From Tepidamorphaceae bacterium (GTDB taxonomy: Bacteria; Pseudomonadota; Alphaproteobacteria; Rhizobiales; Tepidamorphaceae): a DNA stretch of 50,103 bases. This document shows, one piece after another, positions 1-10,546 of the stretch. Made by a program: the position numbers and the translations under genes. A model generated the notes under the pieces. That model was not told where the DNA came from. It made no database searches and saw nothing but the letters and a program-made list of their open reading frames with translations. The stretch spans positions 1 through 50,103 of the forward strand of contig JANQNT010000009.1 of NCBI GenBank assembly GCA_028279445.1, in the 5' to 3' direction. Each line of letters begins with the position of its first letter. Within the stretch, counting starts at the first letter, position 1.

Positions 1-83
1 AGCGCTAGAAAGGGATGACCCTTGCGTCGGCTTTGCGCCTGGAACTGAACGATTTTGGCGCATACCACGCTCCAAATCCTGAC

Positions 84-99
84 TGTCGATACAGCCTAG
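84..99 (+). repeat. Copy 1 of the short dispersed repeat TCGATACAGCCTAG
   Basis: TGTCGATACAGCCTAG lies upstream of bamD. The 14-nt core recurs in three other gene gaps (near 7006, 14317 and 21491). It is followed here by GGTC, and a second CTAGGGTC sits at 113-120. The function is unknown. Confidence 0.6.
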
Positions 100-235
100 G
101 GTCCAGACTCAACTAGGGTCCTGACCCCAGCCAAGCGTGGAAAAACCGTGCCCGTTGGGGTATGGAATCGCGCAACCTGTCTGCGGATGACCGGCTTTTC
201 ACGGGTACGGCTTGCCAGAGGTAAAGAGTACGACG

Positions 236-1120
236 ATGGCGTTTGACCGCTTTTTCACGATCGGAACCGTGCGCGCATGTATTGCGGGCGGCATGGCACT
301 GGTCGTGGCTGCCTGTTCGAGCTTCCCCACACCGTCGCTGCCGCGCATGCCCTCGCTGTTCAACCGCGAGACGGTGGAGGAAGTGGTCGAGACCGAGCCG
401 GCCGACCGGCTCTACAACGAAGGCGTCGTGCTCGCCAATGCGGGCAGCTATACCGCCGCGGCGGCCAAGTTCGAGGACGTCGACCGCCAGCATCCCTATT
501 CGGACCTCGCCCGGCGGTCGATCCTGATGGTGGCTTATACCAAGTTCGAGGCGCGCGACTATGACGGCGCGGTTGCCGCCGCGCAGCGTTACGTGACCCT
601 GCATCCGGGCAGCCCGGACGCGGCTTATGCGCAGTACATCATCGGTGAATCCTATTACCGCCAGTTGCCGACAGTGGAGCGCGACCAGCAGGCGACCGAG
701 CGGGCGCTGCGCGCGCTCAACGACGTTATCCAGAAATACCCCGAAAGCGAGTACGCCGCCGAAGCGCGCGGCAAGGTGCAGGTCGCCTATGACCAGCTCG
801 CCGGCAAGGAGATGGATGTCGGGCGCTACTACATGAAGGAGGCGCGCTTCCTGGCGGCGGTGAACCGCTTCCGTGTCGTGGTCGAGCAATACCAGACCAC
901 GCGCCACATCGAAGAGGCGCTGCACCGCCTCGTCGAATGCTACATGGCGCTCGGCGTGGTCAGCGAGGCGCAGACAGCGGCCGCCGTCCTCGGGCACAAC
1001 TATCCCGACAGCCCCTGGTACCGGGATTCTTACACGCTGCTGCAGCGCGGCGGTCTGGAGCCGGAGATCAACGAGGGCTCCTGGCTGAACCGGATTCTCC
1101 GCCGCGACCGCGAGGCGTGA
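236..1120 (+). CDS. bamD: Outer membrane protein assembly factor BamD (lipoprotein)
   Basis: BamD is the essential lipoprotein partner of BamA in the complex that folds beta-barrel proteins into the outer membrane. The 294-residue product begins with a signal peptide ending in a lipobox (VVAAC), which predicts lipidation at about Cys27. The rest is a series of TPR-like helical repeats, from YNEGVVLANAGSY onward, typical of the YfiO/ComL family. I chose the ATG at 236 because AGAGG precedes it at a sensible distance; an in-frame TTG at 212 would add eight residues. The order bamD-recN-ligA matches the usual rhizobial arrangement downstream of lpxC, which would lie just outside the window. A strong hairpin separates it from recN. 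Confidence 0.95.
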   Translation: MAFDRFFTIGTVRACIAGGMALVVAACSSFPTPSLPRMPSLFNRETVEEVVETEPADRLYNEGVVLANAGSYTAAAAKFEDVDRQHPYSDLARRSILMVAYTKFEARDYDGAVAAAQRYVTLHPGSPDAAYAQYIIGESYYRQLPTVERDQQATERALRALNDVIQKYPESEYAAEARGKVQVAYDQLAGKEMDVGRYYMKEARFLAAVNRFRVVVEQYQTTRHIEEALHRLVECYMALGVVSEAQTAAAVLGHNYPDSPWYRDSYTLLQRGGLEPEINEGSWLNRILRRDREA

Positions 1121-1150
1121 GGGCGGCTCACTTTCTTGCTTGGCACGGCT

Positions 1151-1223
1151 CCAGCCCGCTCCCCCGGCCCAACCACCCACGGGAGTATGCTGCCAGGGTG
1201 GTTGGGCCGGGGGAGCGGGCTGG
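1151..1223. repeat. Perfect 28-bp inverted repeat between bamD and recN
   Basis: Bases 1151-1178 are the exact reverse complement of 1196-1223, with a 17-nt loop. The arms are very GC-rich, alternating C-runs and G-runs. No T-run follows on either strand, so this is not a standard intrinsic terminator. It could be a palindromic repeat, an mRNA-stabilising hairpin at the 3' end of bamD, or a terminator of another kind. Confidence 0.85.
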
Positions 1224-1320
1224 CTATGGATGCAGGCAAAGGCCACCCGGCACGGTCAGAAAACAACAACCCGCTTGCCCGGTCGCTTCGCCAGTCGGTT
1301 TGCACTAATTTCGGGCTGCC

Positions 1321-2988
1321 ATGCTTGCCCGTCTCTCGATTCGTGACATCGTCCTGATCGACGCCATCGATCTCGATTTCGCCGAGCGGTTCACCGTGCT
1401 CACCGGCGAGACGGGCGCGGGCAAGTCGATCCTGCTCGATGCCTTCGCGCTGGCGCTTGGCGGGCGCGGTGACGCAAGCCTGGTGCGCAGCGGTGCCGAG
1501 CAGGGGCAGGTCACGGCGGTGTTCGAACTGGAGCCCGGCCACCCGGCCCTGAAGCGCCTTGCCGACGACGGACTTGCCGTTGAGCCACCGCTGATCCTGC
1601 GCCGGGTGCAGAGCGCGGACGGGCGCAGCCGCGCCTTTGTCAACGACCAGCCGGTCAGCGTGCAACTGTTGCGCGAACTGGGCCACATGCTGGTGGAAAT
1701 CCACGGCCAGCACGACGAGCGCGCGCTGGTCGATACGGCCACGCACCGCGCCATCGTCGATGCCTATGGCGGCCACGGCGGCGATGTCGCGGAGGTGCGC
1801 GCCGCGCATGCCGCCGCCCAGGCAGCAATTCGCGCTTGCGCCGATGCGGAAGCGGGGCTGGCAACCGCCCGGCGCGACGCGGAGTTCCTGGAGCATGCCA
1901 GCGGCGAACTCGACCGCATGGACCCGCAGGCCGGCGAGGAGGAGGCGCTTGCGGATCGGCGCCAGGCGCTGATGGCGGCGGAAAAGGTGGCCGACGACCT
2001 CAACGATGCGCACGAGGCGGTCGCTGGGCCTGAGGCGCCGACCGCGGGCATATCCGCCGTGTTGCGCAAGCTCGAACGGCGCGGACCGGAGACCGAAGCG
2101 TTGCTGGGGCCGCTGCTGGGAGCCCTTGGCGAGGCGCTTGAGGCGATTGATCGCGCCCGCGAGCAAGCCGAAGCCGCCCTTGCGACGGCTGCTTTCGAGC
2201 CGCGCGAGCTCGAAGAGATCGAGGAACGGCTGTTCGCCCTGCGCGGGCTGGCGCGCAAGCACGATGTGACCGTGGCGGAGTTGCCGGCGCTGAAAGTGCG
2301 GCTGGCCGAAACGCTCACCGCGCTGGCCGATGGCGAAGCCCGGCTGGCCGCGCTCGCCGATGAGCGCGACGCCGCACAGGCGCGCTACGAAGCGAAGGCG
2401 CTGGCGTTGAGCAAGAAGCGCCAGGCCGCTGCCGGGAAGCTCGATGCCGCCGTTGGCAGGGAATTGCCGGACCTGAAGCTGGAGCGGGCGCGTTTCTTCA
2501 CCGAGATCGAGACCGGCGAGGCAGCGAGTGGCGGCGCGGAGGGGATCGACCGGGTGGTCTTCCATGTGCAAACCAATCCGGGCAGTACGCCGGGGCCGCT
2601 GATGAAGGTCGCGTCCGGTGGTGAGCTGTCGCGTTTCCTGCTGGCGCTCAAGGTGGCGGTGGCCGGTCGTGGTGGCGCGCCGACGCTGGTGTTCGACGAG
2701 ATCGACGCGGCGATGAGCGGAGCGGTTTCCGGCGCCATCGGCGGGCGGCTTGCCCGGCTGGCCGACGAGGTGCAGGTGCTGGCCGTCACCCATGCGCCGC
2801 AGGTCGCCGCGCGCGCCGCACAGCACCTGCTGATCGGCAAGGCGCCGGTGGATGGCGGCAAGCGGGTGGTGACCGATGTCATTGTGCTCGACGATGACGG
2901 GCGCGGCGAGGAGGTGGCGCGCATGCTGGCCGGCGCTTCGGTGACCGACGAGGCGCGCGCCGCGGCGCGTGCATTGATGAGCGACTGA
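1321..2988 (+). CDS. recN: DNA repair protein RecN
   Basis: RecN is an SMC-like ATPase that acts at double-strand breaks with RecA. The 555-residue product has a Walker A motif near its N-terminus (GETGAGKS, residues 29-36), a long helical middle rich in Ala, Glu and Arg that forms the coiled coil, an ABC signature (SGGELSRFLLALK, about 429-441) and a Walker B (LVFDEID, about 457-463). Length and motif order are those of a full RecN. It starts with ATG and ends six bases before ligA, so the two are probably co-transcribed. Confidence 0.97.
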   Translation: MLARLSIRDIVLIDAIDLDFAERFTVLTGETGAGKSILLDAFALALGGRGDASLVRSGAEQGQVTAVFELEPGHPALKRLADDGLAVEPPLILRRVQSADGRSRAFVNDQPVSVQLLRELGHMLVEIHGQHDERALVDTATHRAIVDAYGGHGGDVAEVRAAHAAAQAAIRACADAEAGLATARRDAEFLEHASGELDRMDPQAGEEEALADRRQALMAAEKVADDLNDAHEAVAGPEAPTAGISAVLRKLERRGPETEALLGPLLGALGEALEAIDRAREQAEAALATAAFEPRELEEIEERLFALRGLARKHDVTVAELPALKVRLAETLTALADGEARLAALADERDAAQARYEAKALALSKKRQAAAGKLDAAVGRELPDLKLERARFFTEIETGEAASGGAEGIDRVVFHVQTNPGSTPGPLMKVASGGELSRFLLALKVAVAGRGGAPTLVFDEIDAAMSGAVSGAIGGRLARLADEVQVLAVTHAPQVAARAAQHLLIGKAPVDGGKRVVTDVIVLDDDGRGEEVARMLAGASVTDEARAAARALMSD

Positions 2989-5161
<2,173 letters not shown>

Positions 5162-5165
<4 letters not shown>

Positions 5166-6982
5166 AGCGGCGCCGTCGCGGCTTCCAACCAGGCGCGGTC
5201 GGTGTCGTTGAGTTGATCGCTCAAGGTCTCGCGGACGCGGGTGTGATAGGCATCGACAAGATCGCGCTCGTGCGCCGACAACACGCCCGTGTCGATCAGC
5301 CGCCGGTCATAGGGTGCCAGCGTCAGCGTCTCGAAGGACAGCATCTGCTTGTCGCCGCCAGGCACGTCTTCCGGCTCGCCGATCAGCACCAGGTTCTCGA
5401 TGCGGATGCCGAATGCGCCGGTGCGGTAGTAGCCCGGCTCGTTGGACAGGATCATGCCGGGTTGCAGCGTCGTGGCGCCGCGCTTGGAGATCGAGGCCGG
5501 CCCCTCGTGCACGCTAAGATAGCTGCCGACACCGTGACCGGTGCCGTGGTCGTAGTCGAGGCCGGCCTGCCACAGGAACTGCCGCGCCAGCGCATCGATC
5601 TGCGCGCCGGTCGTGCCGTCGGGAAAGCGCAAGTCCCCGATGGCCAGGTGCCCCTTGAGCACCAGCGTGTAGGCGCGGCGCATGTCGGCGCTCGGGGTCC
5701 CCAGTGCGACGGTCCGGGTGATGTCCGTCGTGCCGTCGCAGTACTGGGCACCGGAATCGACCAGATAGAGGGTATTGGGCGCGAAGCTGCGGTTGGTCGC
5801 GGTGGTGACGCGGTAATGCACGATGGCGCCGTTCGGCCCGACGCCGGAAATGGTGTCGAAGGAAATGTCGCGTAGCGCGCCGGTTTCCGCGCGCAGCGCC
5901 TCCAGCTTTTGGGCCGCGGCAATCTCGTCGCAGCCGCCCGACAGGGCTTCGCGGTTGAGCCATGCCAGAAAGCGCACCATCGCGACCCCATCGCGTTCGT
6001 GCGCTGCCCGTGCGCCGGCCTGCTCGGCTTCGTTCTTGATCGCCTTGAGCATGTCGGTTGGCTCGGCGCCCTCGACGATCGTGCCGCCGGCTTCGACGAT
6101 GGCGTCGTGGATGGCGCTGGCGCCGACCTGCGGCGACAGCAGGACCCGCGCGGCGCGCTCTCCGAGCTTCGCGAGATGACCGCCGAATGCGTTGCGCGGA
6201 TGGATGGTCGCATACGTCTCGATATGCGCGCGGACCTCGTTGGAGAGCTTTGCCGGATCGAGGAAGACATCCGGGCGGCCCTCGCGGCCCAGCACGGCAA
6301 AGCCGAGCGTGACCGGGACGTGCGGCAGGTCGCCGCCACGAATGTTGAAAATCCAGGCGAGGGCGTCGGGCTGGGTGATGACGCTTACGTCAACGTCATT
6401 CTCCGCCAGCGCTTCGGCGATGTCGGTGAGCTTGTCGACGGTGTCGCGGCCGGCCAGTTCGGGAGGATGGATATGGACCGGCGCGGTCGGTGGGCCGGGC
6501 CTGTCGCTCCACACCGCGTCGAGCGGGTTGGCCTCGACGGCCACCAGTTCGGCACCGGCTTTCTCCGCAACCTTCTGCAGTTTGCGGCGGCCGGCGAGCG
6601 TGTGCAGCCAGGGGTCGTAGCCGAGCTTCTGGCCGGCGGCGAGGTTGTCGCCGAGCCAGCGGTCGAGACCGTGCTCGATCAGGTGCAGCACCTCGAAGGC
6701 GCTGGCGTCCACCTGATCAGCGGCCTGAATGGTATAGCGCCCGTCGACAAACAGCGCTGCCTTGTCGCCGAGCGTTGCCGCGATGCCGGCGGAGCCGGTG
6801 AAGCCGGTCAGCCAGGCAAGTCTCTCCGAGCCCGGCGCGACGTATTCGCCCTGGTGCTCGTCGGCGCGCGGAACGAGGAAGCCGTCCAGCCCGCGCGCAT
6901 CCAGCTCGGCGCGCAGCAGCGCCAGCCGGGCAGGCCCGTTGCTCGGGTCACTGGTCACGTCGAAGGACTGGTACGTCGCCAA
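5162..6982 (-). CDS. pepP: Xaa-Pro aminopeptidase (aminopeptidase P, M24B)
   Basis: It is predicted to remove N-terminal residues that precede proline, using two metal ions. The 606-residue length matches the long, eukaryote-like aminopeptidase P form: two creatinase-like N-terminal domains and a C-terminal pita-bread catalytic domain. The metal ligands are visible: two Asp in DSGAQYCDGTTDITRT, the His in HGTGHGVGSY, the Glu in LSNEPGYY and the Glu in GIRIENLV. Translation appears to start at a TTG (6980-6982), preceded by GGAG at about seven bases; no ATG gives a plausible full N-terminus. A short dispersed repeat lies 21 bases upstream of the start. Confidence 0.9.
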
Positions 6983-7003
6983 GGAGGCACTCCGAAACCC
7001 GAA

Positions 7004-7019
7004 TGTCGATACAGCCTAG
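7004..7019 (+). repeat. Copy 2 of the short dispersed repeat TCGATACAGCCTAG
   Basis: TGTCGATACAGCCTAG is identical over 16 nt to the copy at 84-99. It lies between the stop of prmA and the start of pepP, both on the minus strand, so here it runs opposite to the genes around it. Confidence 0.6.
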
Positions 7020-7068
7020 TGATGCCCGTTTCGCGATCGGGTGGCAATCGCAGGTCATCCGTCAGAAG

Positions 7069-7935
7069 CTAGCGCCGCTGCAGGATCAGCGTCAGCCAGC
7101 CATCGAGGGCGATGCGTTCGCGCACGGCGAAGCCGCGATTGCGGTAGGCGGCGATGACCTGGCGGCCCTGCCAGGTGAGCAGACCCGACAGCACCAGCAG
7201 GCTGCCCGGCGCCGTGATGCGCGCGATGCCGGTGGCCATGGCGGTCAGCGGGTTGGCGAGGATGTTGGCGACCACCAGGTCGAACGGCGCCCGCGCCCTG
7301 ATCGCCGGCGCGGTCACGCCATCGGCCAGCACCGCGTCGACGAAGCTGGCGGCCTGGTTGGCGCGCGCGTTGGCCCGTGACACGCTGACTGCCTCCCGAT
7401 CGATGTCGGTTGCCAGGACCGGTTGCCGCGTGGCCCGGGCGAGCGCGATGGCCAGCACACCGGTGCCGGTGCCCACATCGAGCATGTTGACGGGGCGGCT
7501 GTGCTTGAGGATGCGGTCGATGGCGATGAGGCAGCCCTTCGTCGTGCCGTGATGGCCGGTGCCGAAGGCAAGGCCGGCCTCGATCTCAATGCCGATCCGG
7601 TGCGGCCCGACCCGGTCGCGATCATGGCGGCCGTGCACCAGGAACCGCCCGGCGCCGACCGGCGGCAGGCCCTCAAGACTGCTGGTGACCCAGTCGCGCG
7701 GGGCGAGTTGATCGAGCACAATCTCATTGCTCTCAATGTCTCGGGCGAGAGCGACCGAGAGCAGTTCGGCGACACGCACGGTGTCGGGCTCCTCGGGATA
7801 GTAGGCTTCCAACCGCCAGGCGCCGTCGATCTCCAGTGCCGCGGCGGCGGTCGTCTCCGGCCACAGGGCCCAGAGGACCGCATCGGTCGCTGTATCGGCC
7901 TCGGCTTTGGCGATCGGGACGCGCAGCACGAACAT
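7069..7935 (-). CDS. prmA: Ribosomal protein L11 methyltransferase PrmA
   Basis: PrmA trimethylates ribosomal protein L11 using S-adenosylmethionine. The 288-residue product has an N-terminal substrate-recognition domain and a class I methyltransferase fold with motif I MLDVGTGTGVLAIALA and the NILA motif (VVANILANPL) typical of PrmA. The sequence GLAFGTGHHGTTKGCL before motif I is also family-typical. I preferred the ATG at 7935 (MFVLRVPIAK) to the ATG at 7968, because homologues usually begin close to this beta strand. It is on the same strand as pepP, 86 bases before it. Confidence 0.92.
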   Translation of the reverse strand: MFVLRVPIAKAEADTATDAVLWALWPETTAAAALEIDGAWRLEAYYPEEPDTVRVAELLSVALARDIESNEIVLDQLAPRDWVTSSLEGLPPVGAGRFLVHGRHDRDRVGPHRIGIEIEAGLAFGTGHHGTTKGCLIAIDRILKHSRPVNMLDVGTGTGVLAIALARATRQPVLATDIDREAVSVSRANARANQAASFVDAVLADGVTAPAIRARAPFDLVVANILANPLTAMATGIARITAPGSLLVLSGLLTWQGRQVIAAYRNRGFAVRERIALDGWLTLILQRR

Positions 7936-8002
7936 CGTTGGTCTTTCATCGTTCGCTGACGGGCGCACGCGTCGCGATACTGCCGGGAGGACGGAAACTT
8001 CT

Positions 8003-8110
8003 CCGACCTCACCCTGAGGTGCGAGCCCGACACCCTTGACCCTTCGAGGCGCGTTTCACGCGCACCTCAGGATGAGGGTGTTGGGGGTGAGCCTCGAAGG
8101 GCGAGGTCGG
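8003..8110. repeat. Palindromic intergenic repeat of a rhizobial type
   Basis: The element is bounded by an 8-bp inverted repeat (CCGACCTC at 8003-8010, GAGGTCGG at 8103-8110). Inside, segments such as CTTCGAGGCGCG and CACCTCAGGATGAGGG can fold back on each other. From memory, similar CTCATCCTGAGG / CTTCGAGG sequences are common between genes in Hyphomicrobiales. It sits between prmA and uvrD. Confidence 0.6.
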
Positions 8111-8116
8111 CGTGGC

Positions 8117-10441
8117 CTAATGTTTTTCCAGAAACGAGTCCAGCACGCGCTTGGGGCCGGATGTCTCGAAATCGACGGTCAGCTTGTTGCCGTCCACGGC
8201 GGCGACCAGCCCGTAGCCGAATTTCTGATGGAAGACGCGCTCGCCCTTCGTGAAGGCGCTGTCGGCGCCGCTGGAACGCGCGATCACCTCGCCCTCGATG
8301 AGGCGGGGGGCCTTGCGCTTTGCGCCTGTGTCGTTCTTTGCCCCGCGTGCCTGGGCGCCACGTGCCTGGGCACGCTGCCAGCCGGGGGTGTCGTAGGTGG
8401 AGGAGAAGGTTTCGGCATTGTCGAAGCGGCTGGCGCCGTAGCCCCAGCCACCCGCCGCAGACGTGCTCTCGATCACATCCACGGCGGCTTCCGGCAACTC
8501 GTCGAGGAAGCGCGAGGGGATGCTCGACTGCCACAGCCCATGGATGCGGCGGTTGGAGGCGAAGTAGAGCTTGGCGCGCTTCTTTGCTCGGGTGATGCCC
8601 ACATAGGCCAGCCGGCGTTCTTCCTCGAGCGCGCTGCGCCCGCCTTCGTCCAGCGCGCGCTGGTGCGGGAACAGCCCTTCCTCCCAACCGGGCAGGAACA
8701 CGGTGTCGAACTCCAGCCCCTTGGCGGAGTGCAACGTCATCAGGCTGACCTTGGCCTCGCCGGCCTCCGCTTCGGTGTCCATCACCAGTGCCACGTGCTC
8801 CAGGAAGGCGGCCATGGACTCGTATGGTTCCATGGAACGGACCAGCTCCTTGAGGTTGTCGAGGCGGCCGGGCGCCTGGGGCGACTTGTCGTCGAGCCAC
8901 ATCTGCGTATAGCCGGATTCATCGAGGATCAGCGGCGCCAGCTCGGTATGCGGCAGGGTGTCGAGTTGCTCGCGCCAGCGCTCGAACATGTCGAGCACGT
9001 CGCGCAGCGCGGCACGCGGCTTGGGCCTGATCTCTTCCGTCTCCACCAGGATGCGCGCGGCCTGTCCCAGCGGGATGGACTGGTCGCGCGCCAGCCCGTG
9101 CACGACCTTGAGCGTCACATCACCAAGTCCCCGGCGCGGCACGTTGACGATGCGCTCGAAGGCCAGTCCGTCGGCGGGCTGCACGAGGAAGCGGAAATAG
9201 GCCAGCGCGTCGCGGATTTCCTGGCGCTCGTAGAAGCGCGGGCCGCCGATGACGCGATAGGGCAGGCCGAGCGTCACGAAGCGGTCCTCGAACTCTCGCA
9301 TCTGGAAGGAGGCGCGCACCAGGATGGCGATCTCGTTCAGGCTCTCGCCGTCGCGTTGGATCTGCTCGATCTCCTCGCCGATGGTGCGGGCTTCTTCCTC
9401 GGAGTCCCAGGCGCAGGCAACGGAGAGCTTCTCGCCGGCATCGTCCTCGGTGTGCAGCGTCTTGCCGAGGCGGCCCTCGTTGTGGGCGATCAGATGCGAG
9501 GCGGCATCGAGGATGTGCCCGGTGGAGCGGTAGTTGCGCTCAAGGCGGATCACCTTCGCACCGGGAAAATCCTTCTCGAAGCGCAGGATGTTGTCGACAT
9601 CGGCGCCGCGCCAGCCATAGATCGACTGGTCGTCGTCGCCGACGCAGCACACGTTGCCGGGCGTGTCGTCGGCGCGCTTGGCCAACAGCCTGAGCCACAT
9701 GTACTGGACCACGTTGGTGTCCTGATACTCGTCGACGAGGATGTAGCGGAAGCGGCGCTGATAGTCGGCCAGCACGTCTTCGTTGTCGCGCAGGATATTG
9801 AGCGTCTCGAGCAGCAGGTCGCCGAAATCCACCGCGTTGAGGATGCGCAGGCGCTCCTGATACAGCTTGTAGAGTTCGTCGCCGCGCCCGCCCGCAAAGG
9901 CGAAGGCTTCGCCCTGGGACACCTTGTCGGGCGTCAGGCCGCGGTTCTTCCAGCCGTCGATATGGGCGGCGAGCTGGCGTGCCGGCCAACGCTTGTCGTC
10001 GATGTTCTCGGCGGCCAGCACCTGCTTCAGCAGGCGGATCTGATCATCGGTGTCGAGGATGGTGAAGTTGCGCTTGAGACCGGCGAGTTCCGCATGGACC
10101 CGCAGGATCTTGACGCCGATGGCGTGGAACGTGCCGAGCCAGGCCATGCCCTCGACGGACTGGCCGATCAGCGCGCCGATGCGCGACTTCATCTCGCGCG
10201 CCGCTTTGTTGGTGAAGGTCACGGCAAGGATCTGGCCTGGCCGGGCGCGCCCGGTGGCCAACAGATGCGCGATGCGCGTCGTCAGCACGCGCGTCTTGCC
10301 GGTGCCCGCGCCGGCGAGCACCAGCACCGGCCCGTCGGTTGCCTCGACGGCTGCGCGCTGCTCGGCGTTGAGCGCGTCGAGATAAGGCGGGGCGCTGGCG
10401 GCTTGCGCGCGCGCGGCGATGGAGTTCGGGTTCGGCGTCAC
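8117..10441 (-). CDS. uvrD: UvrD/PcrA-type DNA helicase
   Basis: This superfamily 1A 3'-5' helicase unwinds DNA in excision repair and removes proteins from DNA. Motifs are complete: Walker A GAGTGKT (about residues 44-50), motif Ia VTFTNKAAREMK, motif II VDEYQDTN, motif III DDDQSIYGWRGAD, motif IV RLERNYRS, motif V TLHSAKGLEFDTVF and motif VI RLAYVGITRAKK. The C-terminal tail has a short direct repeat (QARGAQARGA) and a Tudor-like end (GERVFHQKFGYGLV). The start is uncertain: GTG at 10441 gives 774 residues and TTG at 10504 gives 795; the extra segment looks disordered. UvrD and PcrA cannot be told apart here. Confidence 0.94.
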   Translation of the reverse strand: MTPNPNSIAARAQAASAPPYLDALNAEQRAAVEATDGPVLVLAGAGTGKTRVLTTRIAHLLATGRARPGQILAVTFTNKAAREMKSRIGALIGQSVEGMAWLGTFHAIGVKILRVHAELAGLKRNFTILDTDDQIRLLKQVLAAENIDDKRWPARQLAAHIDGWKNRGLTPDKVSQGEAFAFAGGRGDELYKLYQERLRILNAVDFGDLLLETLNILRDNEDVLADYQRRFRYILVDEYQDTNVVQYMWLRLLAKRADDTPGNVCCVGDDDQSIYGWRGADVDNILRFEKDFPGAKVIRLERNYRSTGHILDAASHLIAHNEGRLGKTLHTEDDAGEKLSVACAWDSEEEARTIGEEIEQIQRDGESLNEIAILVRASFQMREFEDRFVTLGLPYRVIGGPRFYERQEIRDALAYFRFLVQPADGLAFERIVNVPRRGLGDVTLKVVHGLARDQSIPLGQAARILVETEEIRPKPRAALRDVLDMFERWREQLDTLPHTELAPLILDESGYTQMWLDDKSPQAPGRLDNLKELVRSMEPYESMAAFLEHVALVMDTEAEAGEAKVSLMTLHSAKGLEFDTVFLPGWEEGLFPHQRALDEGGRSALEEERRLAYVGITRAKKRAKLYFASNRRIHGLWQSSIPSRFLDELPEAAVDVIESTSAAGGWGYGASRFDNAETFSSTYDTPGWQRAQARGAQARGAKNDTGAKRKAPRLIEGEVIARSSGADSAFTKGERVFHQKFGYGLVAAVDGNKLTVDFETSGPKRVLDSFLEKH

Positions 10442-10546
10442 GGGTCTTGAACGAGGTCCTGCGCCCTGACGGGCACTGATTCGTGTTCGCGTTTCGTGCC
10501 CCAATATGGCGTGTCACTCGCGCGGATGCCACAGGGCGTATTGACC

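Noticed and set aside
1-110. The 3' end of lpxC at the left edge
   Set aside because: Expected from gene order, but no recognisable LpxC C-terminal sequence can be read in these bases.
113-1246. A 377-codon minus-strand frame opposite bamD
   Set aside because: Antisense to a clear lipoprotein gene; no domain, and its start falls in the GC hairpin.
8036-10450. An 804-codon plus-strand frame opposite the helicase
   Set aside because: The minus strand encodes all UvrD motifs; the plus frame has none and is a codon-bias shadow.
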